Source of the DNA: Streptantibioticus ferralitis
GTDB taxonomy: Bacteria; Actinomycetota; Actinomycetes; Streptomycetales; Streptomycetaceae
Direction of reading: 5' to 3'
Assembly (NCBI RefSeq): GCF_029223525.1
Contig: NZ_JARHTQ010000029.1
Span: 28,669-92,668, forward strand
Length of the DNA stretch: 64,000 nucleotides
The position numbers and the translations under genes were made by a program. Positions 55,519 to 64,000 of the stretch are shown here, one piece after another. Below the pieces are notes generated by a model that was not told the origin of the DNA, searched no databases, and was given only the letters and a program-made list of their open reading frames with translations. Position 1 is the first letter of the stretch, and each line of letters opens with the position of its first letter.

Positions 55519-55632
55519 ATGACGGTGAAGATCAACGGGCACTACGGCAGTACGCCGCCCGCCTGCCCGTTTGAGGTAAGCAGCTCCTTTGAATCCACGA
55601 AAGAGTTCGGCAACCTCACCGTCACTTGGTGA
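55519..55632 (+). CDS. 37-residue peptide, possible RiPP precursor or leader peptide
   Basis: A short open frame with a good start: ATG 55519 with AAGGA about eight bases upstream. The product begins MTVKINGHYGSTPP and ends KEFGNLTVTW, with a single Cys and a C-terminal Trp; it is acidic to neutral and Ser/Thr-rich. It is the first gene after the heptamer array and lies 35 bases upstream of the propeller gene, in the same direction as the P450. P450-modified ribosomal peptides often have short precursors with terminal aromatic residues, but the P450 here is not adjacent. It could also be an unmodified small protein or a regulatory leader. No family recognised. Confidence 0.5.
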   Translation: MTVKINGHYGSTPPACPFEVSSSFESTKEFGNLTVTW

Positions 55633-55667
55633 AGGCGTAGTCAGCCGTCGTCATGAGGGGCGTATCC

Positions 55668-56678
55668 GTGACCGAGACCGAACAGATCGACGTACCGCAT
55701 GTCTACGCCACCGTCCCCGTGGGTGAAGGCCCCGCCGCGGTTGCCCTCACTCCGGACGGCACTCGGGCGTACGTGGCGAACTACGGCAGGTGGGCGACCC
55801 GTACCCCCGGCGACACGGTGTCGGTCATCGACACCGCCACCGCCAAGGTCATCGACACCGTGGTGGTAGGCGTCGGTCCTTCGGGACTGGCAGTCGTACC
55901 CGACGGCTCACGTGTCTATGTCGTCAACTACGGGTCCGCGCGGCAGCCGGGTCACACGGTTTCGGCCATCGACACCGCCACGAACACGGTCGCCGCCACC
56001 ATCGAGGTCGGCAACGCCCCGGACGGGGTAGCGGTCACGCCGGACGGCCGGCGGGTCTACGTGTCGGAACTCGGCTCCGAGGCCAACCCGGGCAACACCA
56101 TGTCGGTCATCGACACCGCCACCGACTCGGTGGTCGGCACCGTCATCGTGGGCAGGGCCCCCGGTGCGGTGGCAATCGACGGCGACGGTGGACACGCCTA
56201 CGTTGTGAATTACGGCGCGGAATCCGACACAGACGGCACCGTCTCGGTCATCGACATCGCGACGAATACTGTGACCGCGACCGTCACCGTGGGCGCGTCT
56301 CCGGGGGCAGTCGCAATCACCCCGGACGGAGCCTACGCGTTCGTCGCCGACCACGGTTCGTTCAGCGACCCCGGGGACACCATTTCAGTGATTGACACCC
56401 GTACGCAGTCCGTGGTGTCCGTCATCAAGGTCGGCGTCGGTCCCGGCGGGGTGGCGATCGCTCCCGACGGATCCCGGGCCTACATCGTCAACATGGGCGG
56501 CACCAGTGCTCCCGGAAACACCATGACCGTGATCGACACCGCGACAAGGTCGGTCATCACCACGGTTGCCGTCGAGCGCACGCCCGCCGGCATCACCGTC
56601 TCCCCGCAAGGGCGTTGGGCCTACATCGCGAACTACGGCGCAAACACGGTGTCCGTCGTCGACCTCGGGGGAGTCTGA
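55668..56678 (+). CDS. seven-blade YVTN-type beta-propeller protein
   Basis: A protein of about 336 residues made of seven repeats of roughly 47 residues, each with a PDGxxxYVxNYG-type strand followed by DTVSVIDTATxxVxxTVxVG. The last blade is short (WAYIANYGANTVSVVDLGGV). There is no signal peptide, so it should be cytoplasmic, unlike many surface YVTN proteins. GTG 55668 follows GAGGGG and is preferred; the ATG at 55653 lacks a well-placed ribosome binding site. Propellers of this type act as binding scaffolds or, less often, lyases. A decayed paralogue of the last three blades lies at 50126-50469. It sits between the 37-residue peptide and the P450 genes. Confidence 0.85.
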   Translation: MTETEQIDVPHVYATVPVGEGPAAVALTPDGTRAYVANYGRWATRTPGDTVSVIDTATAKVIDTVVVGVGPSGLAVVPDGSRVYVVNYGSARQPGHTVSAIDTATNTVAATIEVGNAPDGVAVTPDGRRVYVSELGSEANPGNTMSVIDTATDSVVGTVIVGRAPGAVAIDGDGGHAYVVNYGAESDTDGTVSVIDIATNTVTATVTVGASPGAVAITPDGAYAFVADHGSFSDPGDTISVIDTRTQSVVSVIKVGVGPGGVAIAPDGSRAYIVNMGGTSAPGNTMTVIDTATRSVITTVAVERTPAGITVSPQGRWAYIANYGANTVSVVDLGGV

Positions 56679-56789
56679 CCGGATCGGAAGCACTTCTCCC
56701 ATGAGTGCGCTGCCCTGGCCCTCCTCCTTCGCCCGGTTCATCGGCAAGCGAATACCCCGAATTACCTTTCCTCCGCATAGGAGCGATCA

Positions 56790-57983
56790 TTGAACACGAC
56801 GTGTCCCGAGCCCGTCGCCTACCCGTTCGGCTCCGACGAGGGCCTTGCGCTGAGTAAGGCATATTCCGACGCACGGGAGGCCGACGGCCTGATCCGCGTA
56901 CGCCTTCCCTACGGCGAGCCGGCCTGGCTGGCGACGCGCTACGCCGACGCCCGGCTGGTCCTCGGGGACCCGCGCTTCAGCCGAGCTCTGGCCGAAGAAC
57001 ACGACCCGCCACGGGCGAGGAAGTTCAACGCGCAGCCAAAGGCAATGTTCAACATGGACGCGCCCGATCACACCAGGTTGCGCAGGCTGATAAGCAAGGC
57101 GTTCACCATACGCCGAGTCGAGGAACTGCGGCCGAAGGTCCGCGACCTTGCCCACCAACTCATCGACGACATGGTGGCCGCGGGGCCGCCGGCGGACCTG
57201 GTCGAGGATTTCGCGTTGCCGATCCCCGTTGTCGTCATCTGCGAATTGCTCGGCGTCCCGGTGGAGGACCGGCCCCGGTTCCGGGGCTGGACCGACGCCA
57301 TATTGTCGACCAGTTCGCTCACCGCCGAGGAAGGACGGGCCAAGCGCGGTGAGTTGGTCGACTACATACGGGAGATCATCGCGGCCCGCCGCGCGGCACC
57401 GGCCGACGATCTCATCTCAGCGATGATCGAAGCCCGCGACGTGGAAGACAAGCTCACCGAAATGGAGCTGCTCGACCACTGCGTCGGCCTCCTGATCGCC
57501 GGGCACGAAACCACTGCCTCCCAGATCCCCAGCTTCGTCTTCGCTCTGCTCGAACAGCCGGAGCACTGGGCGCGGCTGCGCGACGACCCCGAACTGATCC
57601 CAGCGGCCGTCGAAGAGCTTTTCCGCTTCGTGCCGCTCGGCAGCGGGTCCGCCGCTCCGCGTTACGCCAAGGAGGACATCGACGTCGGCGGCACGCTCGT
57701 GCGAGCGGGCGAGCCGGTCCTCGTCGCGCTCGGCGCGGCCAATCGCGACGCGCTCCGGTTCGAGGACCCCGAAGAAATCAGGCTCGATCGAACAAACAAC
57801 CAGCACATCGGCTTCGGCTACGGCATCCACCACTGTCTCGGCGCGCCACTCGCCCGGCTGGAGCTACAGGAGGCCCTTCGTGCACTCCTGAGCATGTTGC
57901 CGAACCTCAGGGTGGCGGGCGACATCACGTGGAAAAGCGAGATGCTGGTCCGTGGGCCCAGGACCATGCCGGTCGGATGGTGA
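56790..57983 (+). CDS. cytochrome P450
   Basis: A 397-residue soluble bacterial P450 (CYP105/107-like by appearance). Motifs: MDAPDHTRLRRLISKAF, I-helix GLLIAGHETTAS with the oxygen-activating acid/Thr pair, the ExxR-type EELFRF, and the heme loop FGYGIHHCLGAPLAR with Cys349 as heme ligand. The start is a TTG at 56790 with AGGAG six bases before it. It lies about 110 bases after the propeller gene and 235 bases before the BVMO-type gene, in one direction with the PKS downstream. Likely a tailoring hydroxylase or epoxidase for cluster C, or a modifier of the small peptide; redox partner genes are not adjacent. Confidence 0.92.
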   Translation: MNTTCPEPVAYPFGSDEGLALSKAYSDAREADGLIRVRLPYGEPAWLATRYADARLVLGDPRFSRALAEEHDPPRARKFNAQPKAMFNMDAPDHTRLRRLISKAFTIRRVEELRPKVRDLAHQLIDDMVAAGPPADLVEDFALPIPVVVICELLGVPVEDRPRFRGWTDAILSTSSLTAEEGRAKRGELVDYIREIIAARRAAPADDLISAMIEARDVEDKLTEMELLDHCVGLLIAGHETTASQIPSFVFALLEQPEHWARLRDDPELIPAAVEELFRFVPLGSGSAAPRYAKEDIDVGGTLVRAGEPVLVALGAANRDALRFEDPEEIRLDRTNNQHIGFGYGIHHCLGAPLARLELQEALRALLSMLPNLRVAGDITWKSEMLVRGPRTMPVGW

Positions 57984-58217
57984 CGCCGCCCGACACGGAG
58001 GGCCGCGGGCGCCGAGTCCCCGGGTGTGCCGGACCGCACGATCACTTCGACGACCCGCCCGCGCACAGCGGGCTCCTCCCTGTACACGCCGGAGCAACGT
58101 CGTGACCCGCTGCAGCGCCTGACCGACGGTGGGGAACATGCGTCGCATGGCAGTCGCGTGGCAAAGGAGCCGTGGACCTATCGGTCTGGCGGTCGGACGA
58201 GGTGAAGGGGAACTCCC

Positions 58218-59750
58218 GTGGTTGAGCACGTCGATGTCCTCATCGTTGGGGCTGGCCTGTCCGGCATCGGGGCCGCGTGTCACCTGCGCCGCGGATGCCC
58301 GGAGCGCACTGTGGCGATCCTGGAGGCCCGAGACGCGGTCGGCGGAACGTGGGATCTGTTCCGCTATCCGGGCGTGCGATCCGACTCGGACATGCACACG
58401 CTGGGGTATCGGATTCGCCCGTGGACAGAGCCGAAGTCGATCGCCGACGGCCCGAGCATCCTGGCCTATATCCAGCAGACAGCCCAGGAGTACGGTCTGC
58501 TGGAAACGATCCGCCTCCGGCACCGCGTGGTGAGCGCCGACTGGGACGGGGAACAGGCCCGTTGGACCGTTCACGCGGAGCGTGGCGAGGACACCGGCGC
58601 TGCCGAAGCGGCGACGATGACATGCTCCTTCCTCTACGTGTGCGCCGGTTACTACCGCTACGACGCGGGCTACCGCCCGCGGTTCCCGGATGCCGAGCGG
58701 TTCGAGGGCGTGATCGTGCACCCCCAGCATTGGCCCGAGGACCTCGACTTCACCGGCCGGCGTGTCGTCGTCATCGGCAGCGGCGCCACGGCTGTCACGC
58801 TCGTGCCCGCGATGGCCGAGCAGGCCGCACACGTGACGATGCTGCAGCGCTCGCCCACCTATGTCATGTCGCTGCCGACCCGGGACACCATCGCCGGCGC
58901 GCTGCGCCGGGTGTTGCCCAAGCGCACCGCGCTCGCCGCCGTACGGTGGAAGAACGCGTTGCTGGCGCTCGGCTTCTACCGGCTCAGCCGGAAGCGCCCG
59001 GACCTCGCGAAGTCGTTGCTGCGTAAGGGCGTCGCCAAGCAACTCCCGGCCGGCTACGACGTCGAGACCCACTTCGTACCGCGATACGATCCCTGGGATC
59101 AGCGGCTGTGTGTCGTCCCCGACGGGGACCTGTTCCGGGCCATCAGCGCCGGCCGAGCCTCGGTAGTGACAGATCACATCGATGCCTTCACCCCGACTGG
59201 GATCCAGCTGCGGTCGGGCGAGGAACTCCCGGCGGACGTGGTCGTCACGGCGACCGGGCTGAACATGCTCGCCTTCGGCGGCATACGCCTCACCGTGGCC
59301 GGCCGACCTGTCGATCCCGGCTCGACGGTCGCCTACAAGACCATGATGCTCTGCGATGTGCCGAACTTCGCCTGGACGCTCGGCTATACCAACTCCTCAT
59401 GGACCCTCAAGGCCGATCTCGTCGCCCAGTACGTGTGCCGACTCCTGAACTACATGGCGGCTCGTGGACACGCTGTGGTCCAGCCGCTGTCCCCACCCGC
59501 TGAGGAACCCGTACTGCCGATCATCGACCTGCAGTCCGGCTACGTCCTGCGGGGCGCAGACGCGATGCCGAAGCGGGGACTTCGCGCGCCGTGGCGCACA
59601 GAACAGAGCTACCTGCGGGACGTGCGGCTATTTCGTCGCGGGCCGGTCGACGACGGCGTTCTCTTCACTCCGGCGCCCCTCGCGTCAGTGGCTGGCCCCC
59701 GGCGCCCCGACAACTCGTCGGCAGAGACGATGCCGGAACGGAGTCCCTGA
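58218..59750 (+). CDS. Baeyer-Villiger-type flavin monooxygenase
   Basis: A 510-residue FAD/NADPH monooxygenase. FAD site VLIVGAGLSGIGAACHLRR, the ARDAVGGTWDLFRYPGVRSD block, the Baeyer-Villiger fingerprint FEGVIVHPQHWP (FxGxxxHxxxWP) and the NADPH site VVVIGSGATAVTLVPAMA are all present. It would insert oxygen next to a ketone (ester or lactone formation) or oxidise a heteroatom. GTG 58218 follows GAAGGGGA. It is co-directional with the P450 and the PKS of cluster C, so a tailoring role there is likely. The C-terminal about 30 residues are Arg/Pro-rich and may be read-through of a damaged end, since IS sequence follows directly. Confidence 0.88.
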   Translation: MVEHVDVLIVGAGLSGIGAACHLRRGCPERTVAILEARDAVGGTWDLFRYPGVRSDSDMHTLGYRIRPWTEPKSIADGPSILAYIQQTAQEYGLLETIRLRHRVVSADWDGEQARWTVHAERGEDTGAAEAATMTCSFLYVCAGYYRYDAGYRPRFPDAERFEGVIVHPQHWPEDLDFTGRRVVVIGSGATAVTLVPAMAEQAAHVTMLQRSPTYVMSLPTRDTIAGALRRVLPKRTALAAVRWKNALLALGFYRLSRKRPDLAKSLLRKGVAKQLPAGYDVETHFVPRYDPWDQRLCVVPDGDLFRAISAGRASVVTDHIDAFTPTGIQLRSGEELPADVVVTATGLNMLAFGGIRLTVAGRPVDPGSTVAYKTMMLCDVPNFAWTLGYTNSSWTLKADLVAQYVCRLLNYMAARGHAVVQPLSPPAEEPVLPIIDLQSGYVLRGADAMPKRGLRAPWRTEQSYLRDVRLFRRGPVDDGVLFTPAPLASVAGPRRPDNSSAETMPERSP

Positions 59751-59794
59751 TATTCAGCCGGAACTGTTGATTCGGTGCGGGGGTCGAAACCACC

Positions 59795-60105
59795 GTCTCG
59801 CTCACGGTGCACCTACGGATTCCCGCCGAGCACCACAAGCGGATCCGGCACTCCAACTTCATCGAGCGCACCTTCGGCGAGACCCGCCGCCGCGTCAAGG
59901 CCATCGGCCGCTTCCCCAGCGAGACCTCCTGCGTCTCCCCGGTCTGGGGGCCCTGGACCGGGCCTCACGCGGCTGGCGCGGCTCCACCATGCCCCCCACC
60001 GCCCTGCGCACCTTCCAAGGCCTCCACCGAGCCCTGCTGGAGCCGCCAACACCGCTGTTGAAGACATCCGTTGAGATCGCGGCGGCACTTCAGGTAGCCG
60101 CCTGA
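59795..60105 (+). mobile_element. IS256 (Mutator-type) transposase, C-terminal fragment
   Basis: LRIPAEHHKRIRHSNFIERT, FGETRRRVKAIGRFPSETSC followed, after a shift near 59930, by LGALDRASRGWRGSTMPPTA and LRTFQGLHRALLEPP. This is the end of an IS256-family transposase; the DDE core is missing. It separates the BVMO gene from the next IS scrap. Confidence 0.65.
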
Positions 60106-60440
60106 CATGAACCCCACGGAACTTCCGCGTCGAGCCATTTTCCTCTGCTTCGCGGACGCGACCCCCAGTCCACTTGGGCCTGGGCACCGGGGATCACCTC
60201 GAACCGGCGGTGCATGCCCGCCAACTCCTTTGGCGCGACGCCGAGTTCCCGGCGATCCTTGGCCGGGCCTGTTGGACGTAGAGCTTGGTCCGCCGGTAGA
60301 TGCCGGCGAACCCGTACTCCGTGGCCAGCGCTCGTGGATGACGGCAGCCTCGTCGGCATCCTCCACGGGTGCCTGAAGCCCCGCACCCCTGACGACGAGA
60401 CCACCGCCTGGGCCCACCACGCCAACCTCGTCACAGCCTG
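60106..60440 (-). mobile_element. IS21-like (IstA) transposase remnant
   Basis: In shifting frames the minus strand reads EDADEAAVIHERWP, RRTKLYVQQARPRIA-like text, ELGVAPKELAGMHRRFEVIP and GAQAQVDWG. The RRFEVxPGxQAQVDWG block is characteristic of IS21-family IstA transposases just before the catalytic core, which is missing. Degraded. Confidence 0.45.
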
Positions 60441-60474
60441 GCACCCAACGTCATGGGATGCCTGACAAGACGAA

Positions 60475-60504
60475 ACGGTCCGCCGAATCGAGCCGACGGA
60501 CCGT
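60475..60504. terminator. inverted repeat upstream of the cluster C PKS
   Basis: ACGGTCCG at 60475-60482 pairs with CGGACCGT at 60497-60504. No T-run follows on the plus strand; on the minus strand it is followed by TTT. It may insulate the PKS transcript from the IS debris to its left. Confidence 0.4.
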
Positions 60505-60639
60505 CACGACAGATCGAGGTTAGGGGTTGCGAGAAAATCTCCAGGGGGCCAATAGGGGGGAGAAGCCCTCTTCCGCCGCAATAGCGTCCGGCCGGAGCAC
60601 CAGACGCCGGGGCAGGTACGACCTAGGTGGGGGCGAGAG

Positions 60640-63600
60640 TTGAGAGCCGAAGGTCACGCCGAATCGACGAACCACGAAACTTCCGGCTCCGACGTCGCCG
60701 TGATCGGAATGGCGTGCCGTCTCCCGCAGGCACCGAGTCCCGCTGATTTCTGGCAGCTGCTGTGCACCGGCACGAATGCCATCGGCGACGTCCCCGACGA
60801 CCGCTGGCCGGACCGGCCCGGCAACGACGGCCACGACGACGCCCTTCGGGCGCTGGTCGGCCGGGGCGGGTTCATCGAGGCACCGGACGCCTTCGACGCC
60901 GCCTTCTTCGGCGTGTCGCCGCGTGAGAGCGCCGAGATGGACCCGCAGCAGCGCCTGGCGCTCGAGCTCAGCTGGGAGGCCCTCGAGGACGCCGGCGTCG
61001 TGCCGGAGTCGCTGCGCGGCCAACCAGTGGGGGTTTACGTCGGGGCGATGGCGAGCGATCACGCCAACCTGACCTTCCGGCGTACACCGGAAGCCATCAA
61101 CCACCACACCATGGCGGGCACGCAGCGAGCCGTCATCGCCAACCGGATCTCGTATTTCACGGGTCTGCAGGGGCCGAGCATAACGGTCGACACCGGGCAG
61201 TCCTCGTCGCTCGTCGCGGTGCACATGGCCTGCGAGAGCTTACGCACCGGCGAGTCACGGCTGGCCCTGGCCGGGGGGGTCAACCTCAACCTGACCGAGC
61301 AGTCGGCGCTGCTGGAAGCCAGATTCGGCGGACTGTCCCCGGATGGGCAGTGCTTCACCTTCGACGACCGGGCGAACGGCTACGTCCGTGGCGAGGGCGG
61401 TGGTCTCGTCGTGCTCAAGCTGCTCGCGGACGCGCTCGCCGACGGCGATGACGTCTACTGCGTCATCCGGGGCAGCGCCGTCAACAACGACGGTGCCGGG
61501 GACGGCCTCGTGGTCCCGGCCGTGGCGGGACAGCGGGAGGTACTGACCCGGGCGTACACCCGAGCCGGCGTCTCCCCGGGGGACGTGCAGTACGTCGAGC
61601 TGCACGGGACCGGCACCAAAGTCGGCGACCCGGTCGAAGCGGAAGCTCTCGGCCACGCCATCGGCACCAGCCCGGACCGGGACCGCCCGTTGCTCGTCGG
61701 CTCCGTGAAGACGAACGTGGGCCATCTCGAAGGCGCCGCCGGGATCACCGGCCTGCTGAAGGTCGCCCTGATGCTCAAGCACCGGGAGATTCCGGCGAGC
61801 CTGAACTTCAACCGGCTGAATCCCGCCATCCGCGCCGACGAATGGAACCTCCAGGTCGTCGCCGAGCCGGTTTCGTGGCCGGAGCCCGCTGGCACTCTGC
61901 TGGCCGGTGTCTCGTCCTTCGGCATGGGCGGGACGAACTGTCACGTCGTGCTCAGCTCGCCGCCACCGGCCGCCAAGCCGCCCGCCCCCAGTGCGGAACC
62001 CAGCGAGCTCGCGTTCGTTCTCTCGGCCAAGTCCGCGGCCGCCCTGCGCGGTCAGGCGGAGCGGCTGCTGGACCGGGTGACCGCCGACCTGGCGCTGGAC
62101 ACCGTGGATGTCGCGTGGTCACTGATCGGCTCTCGGTCCGTCTTCGAGCACCGGGCCGTCGTGCTCTGCGGCGGGAAGGACGAGCTGACGGCCGGGCTCG
62201 CGGGCCTCGCCGCGGGCGAGCCGACCGCTGGCCTCGTCCAGGGCCACGCGCGGCCGGACCGCCGGGTGGCCTTCGTCTTCCCCGGCCAGGGCGCGCAGTG
62301 GACGGGCATGGCAACCGAGCTGCTGGAGTCCTCCCCGGTCTTCCGTGAAGCGATGGCGGAGTGCGCGCAGGCGCTGCGCCCGTTCGTCGACTGGTCGTTA
62401 CCGGAAGTCCTCGACGACGAGGCCGCCCTCGATCGCGTCGACGTCGTGCAACCGGCGTTGTGGGCCGTGATGGTCTCCCTCGCCCGGCTGTGGCGATGGG
62501 TGGGGGTGGAACCCGCGGCTGTCGTGGGGCATTCGCAGGGTGAGATCGCGGCGGCGTGTGTGGCTGATGGGTTGTCGCTGGCCGACGGGGCCCGGGTGGT
62601 GGCGCTGCGCAGCCGGGCGATCGCCGAGGTGCTGGCCGGCCGCGGCGGGATGGTCGCGGTCTCGCTCCCGGCTGGGGAGGCGGAAGATCTGATCGCCCGC
62701 TGGGCGGGCCGGCTGTCGATCGCGACGGTGAACGGTCCGGGCTCGGTGGTGGTGTCCGGCGAGTCCGAGGCGATCGGCGAGCTGTCGGCGTACTGCACCG
62801 AAGCCGAGATCCGAGTGCGTACCGTTCCAGTGGACTATGCATCACATTCCGCGGTCGTTGCGGAGATCGAGAGTCGGCTGCTCGCCGACCTGGCCCCGCT
62901 GCAGCCGCGCGCGGGTGCGGTGCCGATGTACTCGTCGGTGACCGGCGCCCTGGTGGACACCGCGGAACTCGGTGCGCAGTACTGGTACCGCAACCTCCGG
63001 CAGACCGTGCGGTTCGAGACCGCGACCCGCGCGCTCGCCGCGGACGGGATGTCGGCGCTGGTGGAGGTAAGCCCGCATCCGGTGCTCACCGTGCCGGTCC
63101 AGGACACCCTGGACGACCGTGACGTCATCGTCACTGGCAGCCTGCGGCGAGACAATGGCGGTCTCGGACAGTTCCTGACCTCGGTGGCGCAGGTCCATGT
63201 GCACGGCGTACCGGTGTCGTGGACGTCGCTCTTCGAGGGCCGGCAGCCGCGCCGGGTCAAGCTGCCCACGTACGCGTTCCAGCGCGACCGGCACTCCGTC
63301 ATCGGACTCGGCCGGGGCCCCGCGCAGCTTCCCGAGGCCGAACCGGTCGCGGTGCCGGCGAACCAGGCCGACGCGTTCACCCGCAGGCTGGCGCCGCTGT
63401 CCGCCCGGGAGCGCGACAGCTGCCTGCTCGCGGCGGTCCGCGACCATGCCGCCGCGCTGCTGGGTCATCGCAGTGGCGACGATGTTGATCCCACGGTGCC
63501 GTTCCGGTCGGCTGGCTTCGACTCGCAGACCGCCGTCGAACTGCGCAATCGGCTGCAGAGTGTCACTGGGCTGGCCATACCCAGCAGCATGGTGTTCGAC

Positions 63601-64000
63601 TATCCGACCCCCGCCCGCCTCGCGGCCGTCCTCGCCGGTCGGCTCGGTGGCACGGAGTCAGCCGACGACACGGCTATCCGGCCTGCAACACCGCTCGCCG
63701 ACGACCCGATCGTCATCGTCGGGATGGCATGCCGCTTCCCGGGTGGTGTTGCCGATCCCGACCAGCTGTGGGACCTCGTCATCGGGGAACGCGACGTGAT
63801 CTCCGGCTTCCCGACAGACCGGGACTGGGATCTGGAGCACTTGTACGGGCCCGACACGGCCGGTCGGCTGGCCGGTGGGTTCGTCGAGGGTGTGATGGAT
63901 TTCGATGCGGGTTTCTTCGGGATGTCTCCTCGGGAGGCGTTGGCGACGGATCCGCAGCAGCGGTTGTTGTTGGAGGGTTCGTGGGAGGCGTTGGAACACG
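60640..64000 (+). CDS. modular type I PKS, loading module KSQ-AT-ACP and start of module 1 (runs off the window)
   Basis: At least 1120 residues, open to the window end. KSQ (about 18-435): Gln187 replaces the active Cys in [13 protein letters not shown], with ELHGTGT and VGHLEG intact, so it decarboxylates the loaded diacyl unit. AT (about 540-850): Ser632 in GHSQGE and YASH at 733-736, diagnostic for methylmalonyl, giving a propionyl starter. ACP: Ser962 in GFDSQT. A second KS begins near 1020 (DPIVIVGMACRFPGG) and is cut by the window edge. The only suitable start I find is a TTG at 60640 after GGTGGGGG; no ATG or GTG lies in frame between it and the first KS motif. Confidence 0.9.
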   Translation, partial: MRAEGHAESTNHETSGSDVAVIGMACRLPQAPSPADFWQLLCTGTNAIGDVPDDRWPDRPGNDGHDDALRALVGRGGFIEAPDAFDAAFFGVSPRESAEMDPQQRLALELSWEALEDAGVVPESLRGQPVGVYVGAMASDHANLTFRRTPEAINHHTMAGTQRAVIANRISYFTGLQGPSITVDTGQSSSLVAVHMACESLRTGESRLALAGGVNLNLTEQSALLEARFGGLSPDGQCFTFDDRANGYVRGEGGGLVVLKLLADALADGDDVYCVIRGSAVNNDGAGDGLVVPAVAGQREVLTRAYTRAGVSPGDVQYVELHGTGTKVGDPVEAEALGHAIGTSPDRDRPLLVGSVKTNVGHLEGAAGITGLLKVALMLKHREIPASLNFNRLNPAIRADEWNLQVVAEPVSWPEPAGTLLAGVSSFGMGGTNCHVVLSSPPPAAKPPAPSAEPSELAFVLSAKSAAALRGQAERLLDRVTADLALDTVDVAWSLIGSRSVFEHRAVVLCGGKDELTAGLAGLAAGEPTAGLVQGHARPDRRVAFVFPGQGAQWTGMATELLESSPVFREAMAECAQALRPFVDWSLPEVLDDEAALDRVDVVQPALWAVMVSLARLWRWVGVEPAAVVGHSQGEIAAACVADGLSLADGARVVALRSRAIAEVLAGRGGMVAVSLPAGEAEDLIARWAGRLSIATVNGPGSVVVSGESEAIGELSAYCTEAEIRVRTVPVDYASHSAVVAEIESRLLADLAPLQPRAGAVPMYSSVTGALVDTAELGAQYWYRNLRQTVRFETATRALAADGMSALVEVSPHPVLTVPVQDTLDDRDVIVTGSLRRDNGGLGQFLTSVAQVHVHGVPVSWTSLFEGRQPRRVKLPTYAFQRDRHSVIGLGRGPAQLPEAEPVAVPANQADAFTRRLAPLSARERDSCLLAAVRDHAAALLGHRSGDDVDPTVPFRSAGFDSQTAVELRNRLQSVTGLAIPSSMVFDYPTPARLAAVLAGRLGGTESADDTAIRPATPLADDPIVIVGMACRFPGGVADPDQLWDLVIGERDVISGFPTDRDWDLEHLYGPDTAGRLAGGFVEGVMDFDAGFFGMSPREALATDPQQRLLLEGSWEALEH

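Overview
High-GC DNA with strong third-position G/C bias, GTG and TTG starts, DUF6087-type small proteins, KSQ-type polyketide synthases and many insertion-sequence scars points to Streptomyces or a close actinomycete, probably a variable accessory region (chromosome arm or linear plasmid). No rRNA, tRNA or CRISPR array was recognised. All calls come from reading the sequence and recalling protein families; no searches were run.

Layout. 1-10.6 kb: ordinary and decayed accessory genes (DUF2071 protein, DUF6087 protein, PucR-type regulator, nicotinamidase, lipoprotein, secreted protein) mixed with frameshifted remnants (CYTH protein, phosphotransferase tail, unknown duplicated gene) and IS1182/IS6 scraps. 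10.7-21.8 kb: compact biosynthetic cluster A, three co-directional genes: one-module reducing PKS (KS-AT-DH-KR-ACP), NRPS ending in a reductase (C-A-PCP-R), and a stand-alone enoyl-reductase-like enzyme. 21.9-23.2 kb: IS remnants with recognisable ends. 23.4-25.2 kb: NarL/LuxR-type two-component system. 25.8-29.8 kb: ferredoxin, Tat-exported glycoside-hydrolase-like protein, and a secreted nuclease-fold protein fused to a lectin-like half (CdtB-like). 30.1-34.3 kb: broken integrase with an intact coiled-coil partner, XRE/TPR-type regulator plus DUF6087 protein, GNAT scrap. 34.4-45.1 kb: cluster B, with an acyl-ligase-initiated one-module PKS ending in a thioesterase (AL-ACP-KS-AT-DH-KR-ACP-TE), an FAD halogenase and a chorismatase (frameshifted here), joined by 4-base overlaps. 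45.1-46.7 kb: IS3 and group II intron remnants. 47.0-49.3 kb: MarR-DHA2 efflux operon followed by pseudogene tails. 50.5-60.1 kb: esterase, two-gene minus-strand unit (LuxE/PaaK-like ligase and discrete acyltransferase), an unusual repeat-rich divergent promoter region, then a plus-strand run: 37-codon peptide, seven-blade YVTN propeller, P450 and Baeyer-Villiger-type monooxygenase. 60.6 kb to the end: start of a modular type I PKS (cluster C) with a KSQ/methylmalonyl-AT loading module.

How it works together. Cluster A predicts an iteratively built reduced polyketide joined to one amino acid and released reductively as an aldehyde or alcohol, with the separate ER acting in trans. Cluster B predicts a 3-hydroxybenzoate (or related chorismate-derived acid) starter made by the chorismatase, activated by the fused ligase, extended with malonate, chlorinated or brominated, and released by the TE. 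Cluster C begins with a propionate-type starter, and the P450, BVMO, ligase and acyltransferase upstream are likely to belong to it. The three clusters are separated by IS fragments and pseudogenes, which fits modular acquisition. Single-base frameshifts are frequent outside the large biosynthetic genes; some could be sequencing errors.
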